Below, one piece after another: positions 53,528 to 60,231 of a stretch of DNA of 64,000 nucleotides (within the stretch, counting starts at the first letter, position 1; each line of letters starts with the position of its first letter). This DNA comes from Croceibacterium sp. TMG7-5b_MA50 (GTDB taxonomy: Bacteria; Pseudomonadota; Alphaproteobacteria; Sphingomonadales; Sphingomonadaceae), in assembly GCF_039830145.1 (NCBI RefSeq), contig NZ_CP156083.1, positions 124,001 to 188,000 on the forward strand, given 5' to 3'. The notes beneath the pieces are model-generated. The model searched no databases, was not told the DNA's origin, and worked only from the letters and a program-made list of their open reading frames with translations. The position numbers and the translations under genes are program-made.

Positions 53528-54351
53528 TGATCCCGGCCGCCACGCTCGCCTTGCTGCTCGCCGCCGGTCCGGGCGCGCATGCCGATCCGCCGGCGATCGG
53601 CGCCGCCGGCGATTCCTGCACCACCGTGCCCGCGATGCCGGCGATTATCCGCGACTACCACCTGCAGACCCTCGCCGCGCGCACCGCCAACCGCCCCTAC
53701 CCCCGCGCACCGGCGGAAGCGGCGAAAGCCTACAGCGCATGGCAGCGGAGCTTGCGCGACACCGACTTCGCCGGCCAGTGCCGCTACCGCGAGGCGAACC
53801 GCCTGCTGGGGGAGCGGCCGGAGGTGGTCTTCTTCGGGGATTCCATCACGGAGGCATGGCCCGACGTCAGCCCCGGCTTCTTCCCGGCGCGCTGGATCAA
53901 TCGCGGCATCGCCGGGCAGACGACCGCACAGATGATCGGCCGCTTCCGCGCCGACGTGATCGACCTGCATCCCGCGAGCGTCCACATCCTGGCCGGCATC
54001 AACGACATCGCCGGCGCGACCGGCCCCGCCACGCTGGACCAGATCGCCGGCAATATCGCCAGCATGGCCGAACTCGCCCGCCTGCACGGCATCCGCGTGG
54101 TGCTGGGCACCCTGCTGCCCGCGGGCGCCTGGCAGGGCGACGATCATGCCGACCGCGCGGCGGCGGTGGCGGCGCTGAACGACTGGCTTCGCCGCTACGC
54201 CGCGGCACAGGGCATCACGCTGATCGACTACCACCCGGCCCTGGTCGCGGCGGGCGACGGCATGGCCGCGGACCTCAGCGCCGACGGCATCCACCCCAAC
54301 GCCCGCGGCTACACCGTGATGGAACGGACCGCCCGCGCCGCCTTGCCGTAA
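53527..54351 (+). CDS. Exported SGNH/GDSL esterase
   Basis: A 274-residue exported hydrolase (MIPAATLALLLAAGPGAHA leader) with FFGDSITEAWP (catalytic Ser), GIAGQT, LAGINDIAG and GIHPNARGY (Asp-His). It resembles acetylxylan or rhamnogalacturonan acetylesterases of the SGNH type. The start overlaps the kinase stop (TGATG). It ends the GH127 operon, followed after 9 bp by the convergent antitoxin gene. It is distinct in layout from the esterase at 46751, lacking the N-terminal sandwich. Confidence 0.88.
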   Translation: MIPAATLALLLAAGPGAHADPPAIGAAGDSCTTVPAMPAIIRDYHLQTLAARTANRPYPRAPAEAAKAYSAWQRSLRDTDFAGQCRYREANRLLGERPEVVFFGDSITEAWPDVSPGFFPARWINRGIAGQTTAQMIGRFRADVIDLHPASVHILAGINDIAGATGPATLDQIAGNIASMAELARLHGIRVVLGTLLPAGAWQGDDHADRAAAVAALNDWLRRYAAAQGITLIDYHPALVAAGDGMAADLSADGIHPNARGYTVMERTARAALP

Positions 54352-54360
54352 GAGTTTCTG

Positions 54361-54666
54361 TTATACGGCGTAGGCGTGATCGGTTTCGACCTCGATCTCG
54401 TGCTCACGTTCGCGCGCCAGGCGGATGTTCCAGCTGGCCTGCATGCGCAGCAGCGTTTCGGCGCTGATACCAAATACCTTTTCCAGCCGGATCGCCATGG
54501 TTGGCGACAGGTCGGACCGACTGTTCAGCAGCGCACTCAGCGCCTGCCGGCTGACATGCAGCAGCCGCGCGGCCTCGCCAATCGTCAATCGATGCGCCTC
54601 GATGATCTCGATCCGCACCCATTCGCCCGGATGGACGGCCACCGAATGATGTAGAGTGATCGCCAT
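54361..54666 (-). CDS. higA: HigA-type antitoxin (XRE helix-turn-helix)
   Basis: A 101-residue helix-turn-helix protein of the HigA addiction-antidote family: HPGEWVRIEIIEAHRLT, then TIGEAARLLHVSRQALSALLNSR and a helical tail ending LLRMQASWNI. It should bind and neutralise the toxin encoded immediately upstream and repress their shared promoter. The ATG overlaps the toxin stop (TGATG). Toxin-first order is normal for higBA. Confidence 0.93.
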   Translation of the reverse strand: MAITLHHSVAVHPGEWVRIEIIEAHRLTIGEAARLLHVSRQALSALLNSRSDLSPTMAIRLEKVFGISAETLLRMQASWNIRLAREREHEIEVETDHAYAV

Positions 54667-54953
54667 CAGTGATAATCCTCCAGATCAAGGTCGATGATCG
54701 CGCCGTCCGGGTTGATCGAAAAGGTCATCCGCCAGTTCCGGGTGACGGTGAGCGACCATACGCCGGCCCGATCGCCCGTAAGCAGATGCGCGTTGTAATT
54801 GGCCGGGATGCGCAATTCGTCAGGCCCGCCAGCGGCGTCAAGGAAGACCAGCATCCTACCCACCCGTGCAGTGACCTTGGCATCCAATCCGCGTGAGTTG
54901 CCGGTCGTGAAGAACCGTTCAAGCGCCTTATGCCGGATAGTGTCGATCTTCAC
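54666..54953 (-). CDS. higB: HigB-type mRNA interferase toxin (RelE superfamily)
   Basis: A 95-residue ribosome-dependent RNase toxin. It begins VKIDTIRHKALERFFTTG, the usual HigB start, and contains GRMLVFLDAAGGPDEL, LTGDRAGVWSLTVTRNWRMTF and DLDLEDYH with the conserved basic and terminal acidic-His residues. GTG 54953 is chosen because the promoter places the transcript start at about 54954, making a leaderless message likely. A longer GTG start at 54974 would lie inside the promoter. Confidence 0.92.
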   Translation of the reverse strand: MKIDTIRHKALERFFTTGNSRGLDAKVTARVGRMLVFLDAAGGPDELRIPANYNAHLLTGDRAGVWSLTVTRNWRMTFSINPDGAIIDLDLEDYH

Positions 54954-54960
54954 CCTGACT

Positions 54961-55000
54961 ATGTAAAGCCACACGCGTCAGATCGTCAAGCGTGACTTGA
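54961..55000 (-). promoter_or_regulatory. higBA promoter and palindromic operator
   Basis: On the minus strand TTGACG (54989-54984) and TTACAT (54966-54961) are separated by exactly 17 bp. TCAAG-N5-CTTGA (54986-55000) overlaps the -35 box and is a fitting HigA operator for autoregulation. Confidence 0.7.
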
Positions 55001-55005
55001 CACGC

Positions 55006-56088
55006 CTACAGCGCCGCCAGGTCCAGCACCACGTGGCGGATGCGGCGGCGGCCTTCGGTGTAGGTGATGTGGACCAGCCCGTCGCGCGACTGGATTACCG
55101 CCGGGTAGGCATAGCCGCTGCTGATCGGTTCCGCCGCCAGCACCAGCACATTGCGCCAGTGGACGCCGTCATCCGACAGGCCGACATTCAGCGGGTAGCG
55201 GGTGCCCTTCGCCTTCTCCTCCGGCGAGTGGGCGGAATGGTTGTAGACGATCAATTGCCGCCCATCCTTCAGCGTCACGGCATCGGTGCCCGAATTGGGA
55301 TTGGGCAGGTCGGTCGCGATCAGCGGGCGCCAGGTCGCGCCATTGTCCTGCGAGAAGGTGCTGACCACCACCCCCTGCCGCGACCGGCCGACCGCCTGCA
55401 GCGTGCCATCGGGCGCGAACAGGATCGAGGGCTGGATCGCATCGAAGTTCGGCCCCGGCTCCACCGCCGGGCTGCGGGTCCAGCTCTGCCCGCCATCGCT
55501 GCTGCGTTCGAAGTGGATGCGCCAGACATCGCCCGGCGCCTCCGTGCTGGAGGGGGACAGCCAGGTTCCGTCGGGCAGCACGACCGGCTTGTTCTTGATC
55601 GGCCCCAGGATCCCGTCGGGCAGGCGGCGCGGCTCCCCCCAGGTCTCGCCACCGTCGGCGGAGGATACGACCATGCCCCACCATGTCTGCGGCGACGGCC
55701 CGACCTTGTAGAACAGGTGCAGCGGCCCCGCCGGGTCCTGGAACAGGACCGGGTTCCAGGTCGGCTGCCGCGTGCCGTCCGCCTGCACGCCATTGGCGAC
55801 GGAGCGCGCCTCCTCCCACCCGGCGGCACCGCGGCGGGCGAACCAGATCTCCACGTCGGGGTTCCGCTCCCGCGTACCGCCGAACCAGGCGGCGGCGATG
55901 GTGCCGTCCGCCGTCTCCACGATCGTGGAGGCGTGGCTCTGCGGGTACGGCGCGTCGGTGTAGGTGTATTCGGACACGCGGATCGCCGGGTGGGCGGCCG
56001 CCTCCTGCGCGCTCGCCGGCGATGGCGACAGGACCGGACAGGCGAGCGCCGCCAGCAGGGACGCGGCCAGTGGCCGATACAGCTTCAT
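55006..56088 (-). CDS. Exported sialidase-family (BNR) beta-propeller protein
   Basis: A 360-residue exported propeller (signal peptide ending PASAQ) with three clear Asp boxes: SADGGETW, SSDGGQSW and SQDNGATW. Other family marks are SHASTIVETADGTIAAAWFGG, NPVLFQDPAGPLHLFYK and GPIKNKPVVLPDGTWL. It belongs to the BNR_2-type group that lacks several GH33 features, so true sialidase activity is doubtful. A lyase or glycosidase acting on a pectin acid sugar is more likely here. AGGAGAG precedes the start. It is divergent from a TonB receptor gene. Confidence 0.83.
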   Translation of the reverse strand: MKLYRPLAASLLAALACPVLSPSPASAQEAAAHPAIRVSEYTYTDAPYPQSHASTIVETADGTIAAAWFGGTRERNPDVEIWFARRGAAGWEEARSVANGVQADGTRQPTWNPVLFQDPAGPLHLFYKVGPSPQTWWGMVVSSADGGETWGEPRRLPDGILGPIKNKPVVLPDGTWLSPSSTEAPGDVWRIHFERSSDGGQSWTRSPAVEPGPNFDAIQPSILFAPDGTLQAVGRSRQGVVVSTFSQDNGATWRPLIATDLPNPNSGTDAVTLKDGRQLIVYNHSAHSPEEKAKGTRYPLNVGLSDDGVHWRNVLVLAAEPISSGYAYPAVIQSRDGLVHITYTEGRRRIRHVVLDLAAL

Positions 56089-56426
56089 GTCTGCTCTCCT
56101 CTCCTGGGCCCCGGCAGCGGCGCCGGATGTCCCAAAACGCGCATGTTCGAACCGCAGAAATACACAGGCAATCGAAAGTCGCCAGCTTGATTCCGTCATA
56201 TTATATGCTACGCATACAAATGGAGAGGATGGCAGGTGCTGGCGGTCAAGACCAGCGGCGGACCGTCGATGTCGCAGGCGATTGGCAGGGCACGACGCGC
56301 CGGTTCCGGCCCCGTCGCCATGTCCTGTCTCCTGCGCGGCTGATGGATGGTCGCCAGCACCCTTCCTTCCCCTGATGACCGCGCCCCGGCGCGTAAAAAG
56401 AACAAACGATACCAGGGAGAAGAGTG
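56089..56426. promoter_or_regulatory. Divergent control region with AT-rich motif copy 5 and long leader
   Basis: The 338-bp gap contains CGTCATATTATATGCT at 56194-56209, the reverse of the TATAATATGACG motif; on the minus strand it embeds TATAAT for the sialidase-like gene. About 200 bp then separates it from the receptor start, with no supported gene. That stretch may be a long 5' leader of the receptor mRNA. AGGGAGA lies just before the receptor ATG. Confidence 0.45.
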
Positions 56427-59400
56427 ATGAAGGCTTCGTCGAGCACCGTTCGCCGTCCGGCCCGCGCCGGCCTGCATAGCGGCCTGTTGGCCACCAGCGC
56501 GCTGACGCTGTTCGCCGCTGCCACGGCCCATGCGCAGGAAGCGCCCGTTCCCCCCGCCGCCCCCGTGGCGCAGACCGCCGCCGAACAGATCGCCGCGGAG
56601 TCGGCGGCAGAGGCGCCGGGCGGGGAGATCGTCGTCACCGGCAGCCGCATCCGCAGCGCCACGCTGACCTCCCCCAGCCCGATCCAGGTCATCAGCGAGG
56701 AGGCGATCGAGAACACCGGCTCCATCAACATCCTCGACGTGTTGCAGGAAAACCCGGCCTTCGGCGTGCCGGGCGCCAGCCGCACCACCAACACGTTCGG
56801 CACCAATCCGGGCCTGTCCACCGTCAACCTGCGCAACCTCGGCGCCTCGCGCACGCTGGTGCTGATCGACGGGCGCCGCACGGTGGCGGGCATTCCGGGA
56901 TCGAGCGTGGTGGACGTGAACATGATCCCGTCCTCCTTCGTGGAGCGGGTCGATGTCCTCACCGGCGGCGCTTCCTCCGTCTACGGCTCCGACGCGATCG
57001 CGGGCGTGGTGAACTTCATCTACAAGAAGAACTACGAAGGGATCGCCGCCAATGTGCAGGCCGGCATCTCGGAGGAAGGGGATGACGAGCAATATTCCGC
57101 CAACCTCACCTTCGGGCGCAACTTCGCCGATGGGGCGGGCAATGCGCTGTTCTTCGTCGGCTGGCAGCGGGAGGGGTTGGTGGAGAACACCGCCCGCGAC
57201 TTCTCCGCGCGCGACTATGTCAGCCTGGGCACCACGCAGCGGCGCGGCAATCCCAGCGACGACAATCTGACCGCCGCGCAGAACCTGTTCCAGCGGCTCT
57301 ACGCTCCGTCGAGCGTCGGCCCGGCGGGCGTGTTCTCGATCGCCGGCACGGGCAACCGGATCATCAACCCGGACGGCACCGTGCGCGCCTACAGCGAGGC
57401 GACGGATGGCTTCAACCGTGCGGAATACGGCGCCATCGCATCGCCGGTGGAACGCATCACCTTCGCCACGCGCGCCAATTACGATGTGTCGGACGGGGTG
57501 AACGTGTTCCTGGAAGGGACGTTCAACAAGGTCGATACCAAGGGCTATCTGGAGGCATCGCCGCTGCGCACCGACGGCGCGCTGGGTGCCTTCCCCGCCA
57601 GCGGCAATGCCAACGGCTATTTCAACATCGAACACCGCGTGTTCGCCGCCAACGGCACGTCGCAGATCGTGCGCAACCCGTTCGTGTCGAACGCGGTCTA
57701 TGCCGCCGCCAACGACCGCACGGGCGACGGGCTGAAGGATGTCAGCTTCCTGCTGCGCACCACCATGTTCCCGCCGGGCACGCGCGCCGTCACGACGGAG
57801 CGGCAGAACTTCCGCCTGGCCTTCGGCACCGACATCGACCTTGGCGGCAGCTGGACGGCGGACGCATATTACAGCTACGGCTTCACCCGCGCGGATACGC
57901 GGATGGACGGGCTCGCCAACCTCTACAACGTGGCGAATGCGTTGCAGGTGGTGCCCGACATCAACGACGTGAACCGCAACGGCAGCACGACCGACGCCAT
58001 CTGCCTCGATGCCAATGCCCGCTCCGCCGGATGCGTGCCGCTGAACCCGTTCGGCCTCAATGCCGACGGGTCCAGCCGCATCAGCGCCGATGCGATCAAT
58101 TATGTCCGCGCCAGTTTCCAGGCCAACGCGCTGCAGCAATTGCATGTCGCCGCGGCCAATATCAGCGGCTCCCTGTTTACCCTGCCCGCGGGCGCGGTGC
58201 AGGTGGCGGCGGGCGTGGAATACCGGCACGAAAGCAGCCGCGACATCTTCGACCCGCTGACCAACCAGGCCCGCAACGGTTACACCCAGGCGACCGACAC
58301 GGTCGGCAGCTTCGACGTGAAGGAAGCCTACGGCGAAATCGTGGTCCCGGTGCTGGCGGAACAGCCGTTCTTCCACAACCTGACGCTGCGCGGCGCGGCG
58401 CGCATCTCCGACTATTCCACGGTGGGCGCGTTCTGGGCCTATAATGGCGGGATCGAATGGTCGCCGGTGCCGGATGTACGGCTGCGCGGCGTCTACGCCC
58501 GCGCGGTGCGCGCGCCCAATATCGGGGAGCTGTTCGCCGCGCCGCAGGCGGGCATCACCTCCATCACCGATCCGTGCCAGGGCATCACGCTCGCCAGCAC
58601 CGGCGCGCTGGCCGACAATTGCCGCGCCGCGCCCGGCGTGCTGGCAAACATCCAGGCCAACGGATCGTTCACGCTGACCGTGCCCGACCTGCAGGGCGTC
58701 GGCACGCTGACCGCCAACAACCCCGACATCCAGGAGGAAACGGCGACCACCTGGACGCTGGGCGTGGTGGTGAACCCGCTGTCGATCGACGCGCTGAGCG
58801 GGCTGACCGTCAGCGCCGACTATTTCAACATCGAGCTGGACGATGCAATCAACCGCATCAGCCAGGCGGTGGTGCTGAACAAGTGCTACGCGCAGGGGCT
58901 GCCCGAATTCTGCCAGTTCGTCACCCGCCGCTCCACCGCCAGCGGCGCGTTCAGCTCCGGATCGGTGGATCAGGTCGTGCGCGCGCTGGTGAACAGCGGC
59001 GGCCTGGTGACGGAGGGGCTGGACTTCACCGCGTCCTACACCTTTGAACGGTTCGGCGGGCGCGCGGCCATCTCCGCCTCGTGGACGCACCTGCTGGAAG
59101 ACGGCAGCACCCCGCTGGCGGGCGATGCCTTCGACAGCCAGATCGGGGAACTCGGCACGCCGAAGGATACCGCTAATGTCTCGCTGACATGGGACAATGA
59201 CCGGTTCGGCGCCACGATCAGCGCCGAATATATCGGCCCGCAATATCTCGATTACGAGAACTTCCAGACCCGCTACGTCCTGGCGGACGGGTCGCTGCCC
59301 GATCGCAGGTACTTCCGCGTGGGCAGCGTCATCTACACCGATGCGCAGATCCGCTTCGACGTGATGGAGGAGGTGGAGCTGTTCGCCGGCGTCAACAACC

Positions 59401-59510
59401 TGTTCGATGTCGACCGGCCGCAGATCTACACCGGGATCGAGGCGAACGTGAACGGCATCTTCGACCCGATCGGTCGCCGTTACTACGCCGGCGGACGCTT
59501 CCGCTTCTGA
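56427..59510 (+). CDS. TonB-dependent receptor, large, oar/SusC-unlike sphingomonad type
   Basis: A 1027-residue outer-membrane receptor. The signal peptide ends THAQ. A Pro/Ala-rich stretch leads to the plug (GGEIVVTGSRIRSATLTS, LRNLGASRTLVLIDGRRTV, ERVDVLTGGASSVYGSDAIAG). The barrel holds paired cysteines (DAICLDANARSAGCVPL, DPCQGI...DNCRA) and ends YYAGGRFRF with terminal Phe. This class imports larger plant-derived ligands and differs from the receptor at 24360. ATG 56427 is preferred over GTG 56424. Confidence 0.92.
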   Translation: MKASSSTVRRPARAGLHSGLLATSALTLFAAATAHAQEAPVPPAAPVAQTAAEQIAAESAAEAPGGEIVVTGSRIRSATLTSPSPIQVISEEAIENTGSINILDVLQENPAFGVPGASRTTNTFGTNPGLSTVNLRNLGASRTLVLIDGRRTVAGIPGSSVVDVNMIPSSFVERVDVLTGGASSVYGSDAIAGVVNFIYKKNYEGIAANVQAGISEEGDDEQYSANLTFGRNFADGAGNALFFVGWQREGLVENTARDFSARDYVSLGTTQRRGNPSDDNLTAAQNLFQRLYAPSSVGPAGVFSIAGTGNRIINPDGTVRAYSEATDGFNRAEYGAIASPVERITFATRANYDVSDGVNVFLEGTFNKVDTKGYLEASPLRTDGALGAFPASGNANGYFNIEHRVFAANGTSQIVRNPFVSNAVYAAANDRTGDGLKDVSFLLRTTMFPPGTRAVTTERQNFRLAFGTDIDLGGSWTADAYYSYGFTRADTRMDGLANLYNVANALQVVPDINDVNRNGSTTDAICLDANARSAGCVPLNPFGLNADGSSRISADAINYVRASFQANALQQLHVAAANISGSLFTLPAGAVQVAAGVEYRHESSRDIFDPLTNQARNGYTQATDTVGSFDVKEAYGEIVVPVLAEQPFFHNLTLRGAARISDYSTVGAFWAYNGGIEWSPVPDVRLRGVYARAVRAPNIGELFAAPQAGITSITDPCQGITLASTGALADNCRAAPGVLANIQANGSFTLTVPDLQGVGTLTANNPDIQEETATTWTLGVVVNPLSIDALSGLTVSADYFNIELDDAINRISQAVVLNKCYAQGLPEFCQFVTRRSTASGAFSSGSVDQVVRALVNSGGLVTEGLDFTASYTFERFGGRAAISASWTHLLEDGSTPLAGDAFDSQIGELGTPKDTANVSLTWDNDRFGATISAEYIGPQYLDYENFQTRYVLADGSLPDRRYFRVGSVIYTDAQIRFDVMEEVELFAGVNNLFDVDRPQIYTGIEANVNGIFDPIGRRYYAGGRFRF

Positions 59511-59517
59511 CCGGCTT

Positions 59518-59560
59518 CCCCCCTCGCCCGGCTTGCCATGGCGAGGGGAATTCTGCGTCT
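59518..59560 (+). terminator. Probable terminator after TonB receptor gene
   Basis: A 9-bp perfect stem, CCCCTCGCC (59520-59528) and GGCGAGGGG (59540-59548), lies 10 nt after the receptor stop, followed by AATTCTGCGTCTTT. The tail is only moderately T-rich. Confidence 0.6.
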
Positions 59561-59706
59561 TTGACGGCGAAAGCAGCAGGTTAGCAAGCAAAGCACCGCG
59601 CCTGCCGCACGATTCATCCCGCCTCAGCGCCGATCCGGCGCAATTCCTGCCTGTGTTGCATCTGCGAACGCTTGTCGCGCATCGCCCCATGATGTTGGAG
59701 GCCGAT

Positions 59707-59727
59707 GGTTGCTGCGTTGCAGCAACC
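59707..59727. repeat. Perfect 9-bp inverted repeat upstream of lipoprotein gene
   Basis: GGTTGCTGC (59707-59715), loop GTT, GCAGCAACC (59719-59727). It lies about 70 bp before the lipoprotein start in otherwise featureless DNA. It could be an operator or an mRNA hairpin. It does not match the other two motif families in the window. Confidence 0.5.
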
Positions 59728-59795
59728 TGCCACCGCATCGTGCCACCACACCGGGCGTGCGCGAACCGACGTAGATGAAGACAGGAGATACGCCG

Positions 59796-60176
59796 ATGAA
59801 GCGTTCATTCGGCCGCTGGACCAGTTTCGCCGCCCCCACCACGGCCGCCATGCTCGCGCTCGCAGGTTGCGGCGCGCAGGAAAGCGCCCCGCCGCCGGCG
59901 GTCGAGGCGACCACCGCCGTCGCCGATGCGCAGCCGACCCTCGCCCCGCCCGGCGCGGCGGAGTTCACGACGGCGTGGGCCGATGCCTGCCCCTCGGCGC
60001 AGCCGGTCAGCACCGCGCTGTGCAAGTCGAAGGGTCTGACCGACCCCAATTTCAGCTGCGATTTCGGCCTGGGTGAGGACGAATATCGCCGCCACACCGC
60101 CGAACTGGCGCGGGGCGACGAAAGCTGGGAACTGGCGGATGCGGAAAACGCCTGCCAGGTGGGCGCCGAGGCCTGA
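59796..60176 (+). CDS. Hypothetical small lipoprotein
   Basis: A 126-residue predicted lipoprotein: MKRSFGRW leader, hydrophobic core and lipobox LALAGC, then an Ala/Pro-rich linker and a short domain with four more cysteines (DACPSA, ALCKSK, FSCDFG, NACQVG) that could form two disulfides. I do not recognise the family. GGAGA lies 7 nt upstream of ATG 59796; ATG 59775 would spoil the leader. It stands alone between two terminator-like hairpins and has no evident pectin role. Confidence 0.7.
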   Translation: MKRSFGRWTSFAAPTTAAMLALAGCGAQESAPPPAVEATTAVADAQPTLAPPGAAEFTTAWADACPSAQPVSTALCKSKGLTDPNFSCDFGLGEDEYRRHTAELARGDESWELADAENACQVGAEA

Positions 60177-60182
60177 CCGGAC

Positions 60183-60224
60183 GGCGGCCTGCGGGCCCCG
60201 CCGATCGCGGGACCGCAGGCCGCC
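60183..60224. terminator. Bidirectional hairpin terminator
   Basis: GGCGGCCTGCGG (60183-60194) and GCCGCAGGCCGCC-type complement CCGCAGGCCGCC (60213-60224) make a perfect 12-bp stem between the convergent lipoprotein and GH2 genes. There is no T-tract, so it may work with Rho or simply protect 3' ends. Confidence 0.6.
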
Positions 60225-60231
60225 ACCGCCG

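Noticed and set aside
56208-59738. Minus-strand open frame of 1176 codons opposite the TonB receptor
   Set aside because: Antisense shadow of a receptor with complete plug and barrel; no recognisable protein.
60183-60224. Long hairpin as a novel RNA element
   Set aside because: Its position between convergent gene ends is best explained as a transcription terminator.
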